From: Thioclava indica
GTDB lineage: Bacteria > Pseudomonadota > Alphaproteobacteria > Rhodobacterales > Rhodobacteraceae
Reading direction: 5' to 3'
Length of the DNA stretch: 64,000 nt
Assembly (NCBI RefSeq): GCF_000714545.1
Contig: NZ_AUNB01000012.1
Coordinates: 20,567 to 84,566 of the forward strand
Shown here: one piece after another, positions 26,468 to 34,144 of the stretch
Position numbering within the stretch: the first letter of the stretch is position 1
Layout of the letters: the number at the start of each line of letters is the position of its first letter
Translations under genes and position numbers: made by a program
Notes under the pieces: model-generated
Databases searched by the model: none
Seen by the model: the letters and a program-made list of their open reading frames with translations, nothing else
What the model was told of the DNA's origin: nothing

Positions 26468-29461
26468 TTAAGGTAGCTGAAGCGTGTAGCTGCGTGACCC
26501 TTTCGCGTAGGTCAATTGCGTCGAGCCAATCGCTGTAACCCTGCCGCCATCCAACCTGTCGCCAACCCCGACTTTCACGAATTTCCCGTTCTTGAGACGC
26601 ACCAAGGCGCGCCGACTCGAGGACGATCCGTAAAGTCCGATCAGGTTGACCTGGCGCAGGTTGATCACGTTCTTTTCGGTGGCTTGACGGGCGACCGAGG
26701 CCGAGGTGGGCAAGCGCGGCGCGGGTTTCACCGGTTCAGGCTCGTCGATCTCCACCGGCGCGGCTTTGCGTGCGGGCGCTGCTGCGGCTGTGGGCCTGCT
26801 GGGCGCGGGTTCGGCTGCGATGGCTGCGGCCAGCGCGCTTTCGACCGAGCGCGCAAAATTGCGCGGCTTGATCGGCGGGCGGGCCGAGGCCGCGACGGCA
26901 AGCGGCGAGGCATCGGCAAACGGGTCGCTTGGCGCGTCAGCAGCCGCAGGAGCCGGTTGCGCGCTCGATTGTACGCTTTCGGGGCGCGCATCCGGGCGCA
27001 ATCCGGCCAGTCGCGTGTCGGCCACAGTCGGCGCGGGCGTCAGGGCCGCATCCTCATCAGGCGCGCTTTGAGCCTTGCTCGAGATCGCCGCCGGTCGCAG
27101 CACCGGGCGCGCCTCTGCCAGCGCCGGGTCATTGGCTGCAGGCAGCGGCGCGGGTGTCACCGCCGCCGGGGTCACCGCCGCAGGTGTTGCCAGCGCAGCG
27201 GGGCGGCTTGTGGGGCGAAATGCTGCCAGTTCGGGCAGCGCTGCAAGCGTGTCGCTGGGGCGCAATGGCGCGGGCGGTTGCGTGGCGCTCCACGCTTGCG
27301 CCACGCTTTCGGGACGCGTTCCCGGCACGATATCAGGCTTGCCCGCAAACAGTGTGAAACCACCGGGCATCGGCACGCCTTCGGGTGTGGGCGTGACCAA
27401 AGGCGCGGCGGGCGGCGCAGGTTCGGGGGCAACCGTGGCGCTTTCTTGCGGGGCGCTGGGTGGGGGTAGAGGTGGCGCATCAAAGGCCGGCATCTCGCTG
27501 GGCGGCAAGGGCGGAAGGGCAGCCGTTTGCGTGTCGCCCGCCGGTTCTGGCGCGTTGGTATCGGGCGTTTCGGGCGCAGGGGCCGGGGGGCTCGCGATTT
27601 GCGTCTCGGGGGCGGGCGGCGTTGGCGTAGAGGCGACCATCGGCGTTGACGCCGCGGGCACATCCGGCGTCAGCGCAGCGGGCGGAACTACGGCGATTTG
27701 GTCTTGCGGCGCAGGTGCGCTCTCGTCGCTGAGGAAGTTGGTCCACAGCGCGATGATGGCCAGAAACAGCACCAGCGCGCCGATCAGACTTGCGCCTAGA
27801 TAGCGTGGCTTGCCCCCGACATCGCGCCGCTTCTGCGCCCCGAAAACGGTGGTTTCCGCGGGAGGCTCGACGGCGCTTTGCGCGGGTTTCCGCGGCGCGT
27901 TCTTGGTGGGCGTGGCTTTGGCCATACGCGCCTTGGCGGACAGAGCGACCGCACCAAGCGCGGCGGTTCCGCTGAGGCCCTTTTTTGCAACCTGTTTTAG
28001 CGTGTTCTTGCCGGATTTCAGGGCGGTTTGGCTGTCAGAAACGGGTTCAGAGTCTGGCAGATCCAGCCCCGGAGCAGTGATCCCCGCCTCGCCTGTCAGG
28101 ATTTTCTTGCGCTCGGGTTGCGGCGGGCTAAGACGGCCAACGCCCCCAAGCTTGGGCACATTCGCGTGTGTCGGCTCACTTGGCGTTTGCGCGTCGGGGT
28201 TTTGTTCGGCTGTGCTTTGGCCCTTCGCCGCGCGCGAGCTGGAAAATGCGCTTACGGCGGCGAGCGCAGCAATGGCCTCGCTGGATAAGGGCTTGGCGGT
28301 GGATTGGGCGGCTTCAGGTTCCGCTGGCTCCGGCGTGAGGTCTGGCGCGTCATTTGCCGCATCGTTTTGCGCCGGTTCGGGCGCTTTTACGGGCGGGGAC
28401 GCGGGCTGATCCAAAGCGGCGAGGTCGGCGAGATCGTCTTGACTGATCTCTTCGGGCGGATCAACGGGATCGGGCGTCTGCGTCGCGGCGGAGGCATCAG
28501 GGGCCGCGGTTTGTGTATCCTCGGGGGGCAGATCTGGCGCGGCGGGCTCACGCGGCGGCGTCGGGTCAAGCGGCGCGTCCGTCACCTTTGGCAGCGCGTC
28601 TTCGATGGGCGCGTCGGGTTCTATCTGCGCTTCGGGCTCCGCCGCGATTTCGGCGTCAGGCTCGGCCTCGGTTTGAGCGGCGTCGGTCGTCATTGTTTCG
28701 ACGTCCGGATCAGCCTTAGCCGCATCCTCCGCCTGTTCGTGACCCGCGCTTTCGGCCTCAACCGCTTCATCGGCTTGCGCCAGATCCGGCGCGGTAGCCG
28801 TGTCTATTTCGGCAGGAGCCTCAGACGGCTCCTCGACACGCGCAGGCTCAATCTCTGCAACTGGCTCGGCTTCTGAGACAGGTGCCACGTCAGCGTCTTG
28901 CGGCTCGGGGGGCTGCTGAGTGAACTCCGCCAACGGCATCATGTCGCGCTCGACCTGCGCGCCCTCGGGAAGATAATTTGCCGCGTTTGCACTCAGGCCA
29001 AACCAAGGCTCGCCGGTGAAATCGCCTGCCATCGGGATCGCCACGAAGCAGATTGGCGCAAAGCCGTGCGATTGCGCAAATGCCTCGGCCTCGACCAGTG
29101 TCTCGCGCGCCACAACTGCGACCTGCACGGTTTGGCGTGTGCCGACCCAATCATACACTAAATCAGACACTTGATAGGGCGTCATGCCCTCTAACGCGGC
29201 TTCAATCTGGGTGCGGCGCTGCGCGGGGCTGGGGCCGGGCGCGTAGATCGCGGTATACAGGATTTGCGAGGCCGGAATCACCAGTTTCGCCATAACCCCT
29301 TTGGGCGCAAGGCTTTGCGCCTGTCGCCGTAGGGCCGCCAATTCGCCCGCTAAATCCGCAGCCTCAAGCGAGACCTCACCAAGGCGCGCCCAGCCCGCAC
29401 GCGTGCGATGCGCCAGGCCAATGCCGTCATGTGAGAGGATAAGTGCGAATTCGGGCTTCAT
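26468..29461 (-). CDS. Large membrane protein with low-complexity linker; possible GspL/PilM-like N-terminus and GspC/PilP-like C-terminus
   Basis: 997 residues in three parts. Residues 1-165 form a compact domain (FALILSHDGIGLAHRTRAGW; KLVIPASQILYTAIYAPGP; TPYQVSDLVYDWVG) whose pattern recalls actin-like GspL/PilM domains. Residues about 190-900 are extremely rich in Ala, Pro, Glu and Asp, broken by one membrane helix near 560 (LIGALVLFLAIIALW); the part after it would be periplasmic. The last 65 residues (VNLIGLYGSSSSRRALVRL, then KVGVGDRLDGGRVTAIG) resemble the GspC/PilP homology region. No pilus or type II secretion gene is next to it. Domain calls are inference; the function is unknown. 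No clear ribosome site precedes the ATG. Confidence 0.6.
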   Translation of the reverse strand: MKPEFALILSHDGIGLAHRTRAGWARLGEVSLEAADLAGELAALRRQAQSLAPKGVMAKLVIPASQILYTAIYAPGPSPAQRRTQIEAALEGMTPYQVSDLVYDWVGTRQTVQVAVVARETLVEAEAFAQSHGFAPICFVAIPMAGDFTGEPWFGLSANAANYLPEGAQVERDMMPLAEFTQQPPEPQDADVAPVSEAEPVAEIEPARVEEPSEAPAEIDTATAPDLAQADEAVEAESAGHEQAEDAAKADPDVETMTTDAAQTEAEPDAEIAAEPEAQIEPDAPIEDALPKVTDAPLDPTPPREPAAPDLPPEDTQTAAPDASAATQTPDPVDPPEEISQDDLADLAALDQPASPPVKAPEPAQNDAANDAPDLTPEPAEPEAAQSTAKPLSSEAIAALAAVSAFSSSRAAKGQSTAEQNPDAQTPSEPTHANVPKLGGVGRLSPPQPERKKILTGEAGITAPGLDLPDSEPVSDSQTALKSGKNTLKQVAKKGLSGTAALGAVALSAKARMAKATPTKNAPRKPAQSAVEPPAETTVFGAQKRRDVGGKPRYLGASLIGALVLFLAIIALWTNFLSDESAPAPQDQIAVVPPAALTPDVPAASTPMVASTPTPPAPETQIASPPAPAPETPDTNAPEPAGDTQTAALPPLPPSEMPAFDAPPLPPPSAPQESATVAPEPAPPAAPLVTPTPEGVPMPGGFTLFAGKPDIVPGTRPESVAQAWSATQPPAPLRPSDTLAALPELAAFRPTSRPAALATPAAVTPAAVTPAPLPAANDPALAEARPVLRPAAISSKAQSAPDEDAALTPAPTVADTRLAGLRPDARPESVQSSAQPAPAAADAPSDPFADASPLAVAASARPPIKPRNFARSVESALAAAIAAEPAPSRPTAAAAPARKAAPVEIDEPEPVKPAPRLPTSASVARQATEKNVINLRQVNLIGLYGSSSSRRALVRLKNGKFVKVGVGDRLDGGRVTAIGSTQLTYAKGSRSYTLQLP

Positions 29462-29625
29462 GGCAACTCAAACCGATACAAAAATGGAAAACCGCGGGGT
29501 GTTCCCATCTTCGTAAAGGGTTTTCCACGCCCTGAAAAGCGCTCCGGGGGGCGGTGGCGACCTCTTGCCGCTATTGAGATGGATTTTATCCGACTTGCGC
29601 GGTGAGAGCGTTGGGTAGCAGTAAG

Positions 29626-29654
29626 CCCCCGCGCGAATTTTGTCGCGCGGGGGG
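29626..29654. terminator. GC-rich inverted repeat after metY
   Basis: CCCCGCGCGA and TCGCGCGGGG pair perfectly around ATTTTG just beyond the metY stop. It lacks a long T-tract on the minus side, so it is a probable rather than certain terminator. Confidence 0.6.
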
Positions 29655-29660
29655 AAGGGG

Positions 29661-30944
29661 TCAGGCCGTTGCGGCGCTGAGGGCCTGATCGAGATCGGCG
29701 ATCAGATCGCCGGCATCTTCGATCCCGATGGACAGGCGCACCACATTGGGCGCAGCGCCTGCAGCGATTTGCTGGGCTTCGCTCAGTTGGCGATGCGTCG
29801 TCGAGGCCGAGTGGATGATCAGCGAGCGCGTGTCACCCAGGTTGGCAACATTGGCGAACAGCTGAAGGTTATTCACCAGTTTCACGCAAGCCTCATAGCC
29901 ACCTTTCACCGCCACGGTGAACAGCCCGCCCGCGCCTTTCGGGCTGACGGTTTTCATCCGCTCATGCCAAGGCGAGCTTGGCAGTCCGGCATAGGTCACG
30001 AATTCGATCCGGGGATCGTTTTCCAGCCACTCCGCAACAGCCTTGGCGTTGGCGACGTGTTTTTCCATCCGCAGGCTTAGGGTTTCGATGCCCATCAGCG
30101 TGTAATGCGCGCCCTGCGCATTCATCGTCATGCCTAGGTCGCGCAGCCCGATTGCGATGGAGTGAAAGGTAAAGGCCATCGGCCCCAGCGCCTCGTGGAA
30201 TTTCAACCCGTGATAGGCGGGCTCGGGCGCGCTGAGCGAGGGGAACTTGTCGCTTGCCGACCAGTCAAACTTGCCGCTATCGACAACGCAGCCCCCCGTG
30301 ACCGTGCCATTGCCGGTCATGTATTTGGTCAGCGAATGCACCACCAAGGTCGCGCCCAGATCAATCGGGCGGCACAGGTAGGGCGTGGCGAGCGTGTTAT
30401 CCACGATCAGCGGCAGCCCGGCCTTATCAGCCAGTTTCGCGACGGCGGGAATGTCGGTGATGTAGCCGCCGGGGTTTGAGATCGACTCGCAGAAAATCGC
30501 GCGGGTGTTGTCGTCGATGGCAGCTTCCAACGCATCCAGATCGTCGAAATCGACGAACGTGCAGGACCAGCCAAAGCGCTTGATCGTGTGGCCGAACTGG
30601 GTGATCGAGCCGCCGTAAAGGCGCGTGGAGGCCACGATATTTAACCCTGGCCCCATCAGCGGAAACAGCGCCATGATTTGCGCCGCATGACCTGATGAGC
30701 AACACACCGCCCCCGCACCGCCCTCAAGGGCGGCCACCCGTTCTGCCAGTTTCGACACGGTCGGGTTGGTCAGGCGCGAATAGATGTAGCCAACCTCTTC
30801 AAGATTGAACAAACGCGCGGCGTGATCGGCGTCTTTGAAAACGTAGCCCGTGGTTTGATAAATCGGGGTTTGCACCGCGCCAGTCGCGGGGTCGGGGGCC
30901 GAGCCTGCATGGATTTGCAGCGTATCGAATTTGTAATCGGACAT
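29661..30944 (-). CDS. metY: O-acetylhomoserine aminocarboxypropyltransferase/cysteine synthase MetY
   Basis: PLP enzyme of 427 residues that makes homocysteine (or methionine) from O-acetylhomoserine and sulfide, the direct sulfhydrylation route of methionine synthesis. Seen: DTLQIHAGSAPDP N-terminus, YSRLTNPTVSKLAERVAALE, the PLP-anchor lysine in VHSLTKYMTGNGTVTGG, and the C-terminal HSASTTHRQLSEAQQ followed by VVRLSIGIEDAGDLIADLD, all typical of the MetY branch. Two ATGs are adjacent; I take the second (30944) for its better spacing to GGAG. A hairpin-forming leader lies upstream. Confidence 0.95.
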   Translation of the reverse strand: MSDYKFDTLQIHAGSAPDPATGAVQTPIYQTTGYVFKDADHAARLFNLEEVGYIYSRLTNPTVSKLAERVAALEGGAGAVCCSSGHAAQIMALFPLMGPGLNIVASTRLYGGSITQFGHTIKRFGWSCTFVDFDDLDALEAAIDDNTRAIFCESISNPGGYITDIPAVAKLADKAGLPLIVDNTLATPYLCRPIDLGATLVVHSLTKYMTGNGTVTGGCVVDSGKFDWSASDKFPSLSAPEPAYHGLKFHEALGPMAFTFHSIAIGLRDLGMTMNAQGAHYTLMGIETLSLRMEKHVANAKAVAEWLENDPRIEFVTYAGLPSSPWHERMKTVSPKGAGGLFTVAVKGGYEACVKLVNNLQLFANVANLGDTRSLIIHSASTTHRQLSEAQQIAAGAAPNVVRLSIGIEDAGDLIADLDQALSAATA

Positions 30945-30959
30945 CATCGTCTCCGTGGT

Positions 30960-31011
30960 GAATGCGTTGGCGGGACGTTAGCGCCGCAGCGAGGTGCCTT
31001 CAAACACATTC
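30960..31011 (-). promoter_or_regulatory. Stem-loop leader upstream of metY (possible regulatory RNA)
   Basis: On the minus strand GAATGTGTTTG and CCAACGCATTC can pair (one wobble, one mismatch), enclosing about 30 bases with a GGCGCTAACG segment, and ending 15 bases before the metY start. I compared it by eye with SAM-I, SAM-II and SAM/SAH consensus features and found no convincing match, so it is only a candidate. Confidence 0.3.
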
Positions 31012-31028
31012 CATTTTCGCGATGAGGC

Positions 31029-32033
31029 CTAGCGCATCCACAGCTTTTCGCGCCGGATCCGGTTACGCAGTTGCTTTTCTGTGCGCGGCAGGCCCTCGGC
31101 GGTGAAGATCGCGCGCAGTTTACGTCCCTTGCCTTGAAAGATCAGCTTTTTTGCAGGCTCGTAAACTTTCAGCACTTTCTTGATCTGATTGGGCGCGACC
31201 AGTGTCTCGACCGTGTCGATCACCCGGTCACTTTCGCGCGCATACATCAGCGGTAGGGCGCGATAATGGCACGACACATCACCATCCAGCCCGTCGAGGT
31301 ACGGCCCCGGACGCCCGCCGCCAAAGGAGTGGATCACCAGCGGCAGCGCGATCTGATCAAGCCACGGGTCGAACACCTGACTGGCCAGCTCATCAGGCGG
31401 ATCATCGCGGATTTCGCGTGCATAGGTCAGAAAACGTTTGCCGAACTCCGCCGGATCGGCCCCGAAAAACCAACCTGCGTTGAAATACAGGTAGCGGCGC
31501 CAGTATTCATCGGGCTGGCTTGTATCAAGGGTTTTGGCGAACCCCTTTAGGCCGAACCTGTCATAAAGCGATTTCCAGATCGCTGTATAGCCGGGGCCAT
31601 AGAGCGGCGGAAGCGGCCAAGTGCCTTCGCGCTGCATCGAGGCTGACGGGCGGTCAAAATCGAACGTCACGTTCGAGAGCGGCGCGGTGAACACCGTGTC
31701 GGTGTCGAAAAACACGAACGGCTCGCCTGCGGGCAAGGCGGCAAGCGCCTCGATCTTGTTGCCATAGGGGTAGGACTGGCCAAAGACCTTGCTTTCAAAC
31801 GGCACGATTTCCGCGCCAGCCCCTTCGAGAATCGCGCGCACCGGGTCGGAAATCCGCGTCTCGCCTTTCCATAGCGGGCCGGGTTGCGGCTCGGCGACGA
31901 TCAGGCGGCCTTTGAAATCGGGATTGGCGGCTGTGAAGCTGAGAACGAAGAGGATTGCCTCGTATTCGAGCCGACCGTTCTGTGCGATACAGAAGATGTT
32001 GAAGGGTTGTGATTTCGCGCGTTTCGCGGCCAT
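31029..32033 (-). CDS. Glycosyltransferase-like protein (GT-A fold, DxD motif)
   Basis: 334-residue protein without signal peptide or membrane segment. It starts FNIFCIAQNGRLEYEAILF and has a DxD-type motif in PFVFFDTDTVFTAPL, then YRRYL-like WRRYLYFNAGWFFG and a conserved LASQVFDPWLDQIALPLVIH, a layout like GT-A enzymes that act at the cytoplasmic face. No partner surface-polysaccharide genes are adjacent. I use ATG 32033 (preceded by AGGTCGAGT); the frame extends further upstream without supporting features. Substrate unknown. Confidence 0.6.
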   Translation of the reverse strand: MAAKRAKSQPFNIFCIAQNGRLEYEAILFVLSFTAANPDFKGRLIVAEPQPGPLWKGETRISDPVRAILEGAGAEIVPFESKVFGQSYPYGNKIEALAALPAGEPFVFFDTDTVFTAPLSNVTFDFDRPSASMQREGTWPLPPLYGPGYTAIWKSLYDRFGLKGFAKTLDTSQPDEYWRRYLYFNAGWFFGADPAEFGKRFLTYAREIRDDPPDELASQVFDPWLDQIALPLVIHSFGGGRPGPYLDGLDGDVSCHYRALPLMYARESDRVIDTVETLVAPNQIKKVLKVYEPAKKLIFQGKGRKLRAIFTAEGLPRTEKQLRNRIRREKLWMR

Positions 32034-32106
32034 ACTCGACCTGTCCCCGGTTCGAATTTTGCGCAGTATAGCGCGAATGTTAAGGGGCGAAAGTGGGTGA
32101 GGGCGG

Positions 32107-32514
32107 ATGTTACGCAAGCTATTGACGATACTGGCGATTTTATGCGCGGCCCCGGCGGCGGCGCAAAACTTTACCACCGCCGGAGAGGTGCGCCCGATCC
32201 TTGATATGACGCGCGGCTCTTGGGTGGCGATCCGCGATTATGGCGGAAAAGACCTGATCTATTTCACACATCTGTTGGCGTGGCGCTGTGGGCTTAGCGA
32301 AATTCGCTATGGTTTGAACGGCGCCGCCCCCAATACCGCATTCAAAATGGAAGCCTGCCACGAAGGCACCGCCCAGCCCAACGCATTGTCGGGCGATGAC
32401 GTGTATGTCACGCAGCCGGCCGGATCGGTGACAGAAGTGCGGGTGAAGCTGATTTACGACGATGGCAGCAGCGAAGAGGCTCGCTTTGCGCGCGATGCCA
32501 TCTTGATGCAATAA
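32107..32514 (+). CDS. Small secreted protein, unknown function
   Basis: 135 residues. A clear Sec signal peptide (MLRKLLTILAILCAAPAAAQ) is followed by a soluble domain with two cysteines (AWRCGLSE; MEACHEG) that could form a disulfide, and a conserved-looking middle RGSWVAIRDYGGKDLIYFTH. I do not recognise a family. It is divergent from the glycosyltransferase-like gene, with 73 bases between starts, and ends just before the oppositely oriented tRNA-Tyr. Confidence 0.7.
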   Translation: MLRKLLTILAILCAAPAAAQNFTTAGEVRPILDMTRGSWVAIRDYGGKDLIYFTHLLAWRCGLSEIRYGLNGAAPNTAFKMEACHEGTAQPNALSGDDVYVTQPAGSVTEVRVKLIYDDGSSEEARFARDAILMQ

Positions 32515-32536
32515 TCACCAATTCCAAAGGGGGAAA

Positions 32537-32620
32537 TGGTGGGTGACCCTGGAATCGAACCAGGCGTGGGTCGCCCCGGCGGAGTTACAGTCCGCTGCCG
32601 CACCTTGCAGCACGTCACCC
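32537..32620 (-). tRNA. tRNA-Tyr (anticodon GTA)
   Basis: Read on the minus strand, acceptor arms GGGTGAC and GTCACCC pair over 7 bp, the anticodon arm GCGGA-CTGTAAC-TCCGC carries GTA (forward positions 32586-32588), a long variable arm marks a class II tRNA, and the T arm CCTGG-TTCGATT-CCAGG is perfect. The 3' CCA is encoded. Confidence 0.97.
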
Positions 32621-32764
32621 GACGCTGGGGCGGGAGATACAAAAGGGGGCAGGGGGCGTCAAGAGAGAGTTTGACGAAATATGCGCCCGTCATGTGCGCG
32701 CATGGCGCGCCGGGCTTGCCAAGCGGGCTTTGAGCCGCCATTGCGGGGCAAAAGGAGAGCTGCG

Positions 32765-33541
32765 ATGAAAAAACCGACTTGGGTGATCGATAAAGAACGT
32801 GCGCGGCGCGCGTCGGCCTCGGAAACGGTGTGGCTTTTCGGGCTGCATGCGGTGCGCGATGCGCTGCAAAACCCGATGCGCGAACGGTTGCGGCTTGTCT
32901 GCGGCAAGAATGCCGCCGACAAGCTGGCCGAGGCAATTGCGGTCTCGGGCATGGAGCCAGAGATCGTCGATGTGCGCAAATTCGGCAACCATGTGCCAAT
33001 CGCGGCTGATTCCGTGCACCAAGGGGTCGCGCTAGAGGTCAAGCCGCTGGATTGGGGCAAGCTGCGTGATGCGTGTTCGCATGCGCGCCTTGTCGTGGTG
33101 CTGGATCGCGTCACAGACCCCCATAACGTGGGCGCCGTGCTGCGTTCTGCCGAGGTGTTTGGCGCGGCGGCCGTGATTGCACCGCATCGCCACTCCGCGC
33201 CTGAAACCGGGGCCTTGGCGAAAACCGCAAGTGGCGCGCTGGAGCGTCAGCCCTATATGCGCGTCAAGAACCTGTCGGATGCGATGGAAGAATTGCGCGG
33301 CATGGGCTTTAGGCTGCTGGGTCTTGCAGGAGAGGCCAAGATGACGCTGGCTGACGGGCTGGCCGAGGCGGGTGCTGATCCGGTTGCGCTGGTGCTGGGC
33401 GCAGAAGGGCCGGGGATGCGTGAAAAGACGCAAGAGACCTGCGACCGGCTGGTGCGAATCCCCTTTGCGGGCGAATTTGGCTCGCTCAACGTGTCCAATG
33501 CGGCGGCGGTGTCGCTGTATGCCGCAGCGAGTCGGATGTGA
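32765..33541 (+). CDS. rlmB: 23S rRNA 2'-O-ribose methyltransferase, TrmH/RlmB family
   Basis: SPOUT methyltransferase, 258 residues, probably modifying G2251 of 23S rRNA. It has the N-terminal substrate-binding domain (WLFGLHAVRDALQNPMRERL) and the SPOUT motifs LDRVTDPHNVGAVLRSAEVF, VLGAEGPGMREKT and IPFAGEFGSLNVSNAAAV. The start at 32765 has AAAGGAG 7 bases upstream; the longer frame overlaps the tRNA-Tyr flank. The exact target base is inferred from family resemblance. Confidence 0.92.
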   Translation: MKKPTWVIDKERARRASASETVWLFGLHAVRDALQNPMRERLRLVCGKNAADKLAEAIAVSGMEPEIVDVRKFGNHVPIAADSVHQGVALEVKPLDWGKLRDACSHARLVVVLDRVTDPHNVGAVLRSAEVFGAAAVIAPHRHSAPETGALAKTASGALERQPYMRVKNLSDAMEELRGMGFRLLGLAGEAKMTLADGLAEAGADPVALVLGAEGPGMREKTQETCDRLVRIPFAGEFGSLNVSNAAAVSLYAAASRM

Positions 33542-33548
33542 TCACAAA

Positions 33549-33701
33549 GACGCGAGCGAACGGGTGTGCCCCTTTAACGGCGCAAACGGATACCCATGTT
33601 ACTAAGTGGAAGCGCGATCTCGGAACCTTCGCGCTTCAAGTTCACTGTCCCTCGTTCCGCCACTTCAGCGCCCCGGCCATTTATGGTTCGGGCGCTTTTT
33701 T
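33549..33701 (+). ncRNA. Structured RNA (small RNA or terminated leader) between rlmB and the CoA-binding gene
   Basis: The 177-base gap holds nested inverted repeats that a protein would not need. GAACGGG (33558-33564) can pair with CCC-T-CGTTC (33649-33657) as an outer stem; GAAGCGCGA (33609-33617) pairs perfectly with TCGCGCTTC (33629-33637); AAGTGG (33604-33609) can alternatively pair with CCACTT (33660-33665). The region ends in a strong intrinsic terminator, AGCGCCC...GGGCGCT plus TTTTTT (33667-33701), only 18 bases before the next ATG. A faint resemblance to 6S RNA (GGGTGTGCCCCTTTAACGG against GGGCCAGTCCCCTGAGCCG) exists, but it seems too short. An attenuator-type leader is equally possible. 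Confidence 0.45.
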
Positions 33702-33718
33702 CTAAGTTGGAGGCTGCA

Positions 33719-34144
33719 ATGACCGATGCTGATTTGCGTGACATACTCACCGAGACCCGCGTGATCGCGGTCGTGGGCATCTCGAACAAACCTGAACGCC
33801 CCTCGCATGAGGTGGCGCAGTATTTGCAGGCCAAGGGCTATCGCATCGTGCCGGTCAATCCGGGGCTGGCGGGGCAAACGCTGCTGGGCGAAACGGTTTA
33901 TGCTGATCTGGGCGCTATTCCCGATGATCTGGGCGTCGATATGGTCGATATCTTTCGCCGGTCGGAAACCGTGCCCGAGGTTGTCGCCGATGCCTTGGCC
34001 CATCTGCCCGGCCTGCGCACGATCTGGATGCAGTTGGGCGTGGTGCATGAGGGCGCAGCCCAGCAGGCGCGGGCCAAGGGTGTGCGCGTCGTGATGAACC
34101 GTTGTCCGAAAATTGACTATCCGCGGGTGATGGCAGGGGGCTAG
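33719..34144 (+). CDS. CoA-binding (Rossmann) domain protein, YccU-like
   Basis: 141-residue protein made of one CoA-binding domain like that of succinyl-CoA synthetase alpha: VIAVVGISNKPERPSHEVAQ, then GYRIVPVNPGLAGQ and VDIFRRSETVPEVVADAL, ending IWMQLGVVHEGAA and VVMNRCPKIDYPR. Members bind CoA thioesters; the biological role is unclear. The start at 33719 follows GGAGG by 6 bases. It directly follows the terminated RNA region, which may control it, and its end overlaps the convergent hrpB stop by 4 bases. Confidence 0.88.
   Translation: MTDADLRDILTETRVIAVVGISNKPERPSHEVAQYLQAKGYRIVPVNPGLAGQTLLGETVYADLGAIPDDLGVDMVDIFRRSETVPEVVADALAHLPGLRTIWMQLGVVHEGAAQQARAKGVRVVMNRCPKIDYPRVMAGG

Noticed and set aside
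26468..29461. 'Translation initiation factor 2' label for the 997-residue protein
   Set aside because: No GTPase motifs are present; such labels come from the low-complexity Ala/Pro/Glu linker.
33549..33701. 6S RNA (ssrS) assignment for the structured RNA before the CoA-binding gene
   Set aside because: A short 5' stretch looks like the 6S start, but the paired region is only about 110 bases, shorter than any 6S RNA I know, and there is no clear central bubble. I keep it as an unclassified structured RNA.
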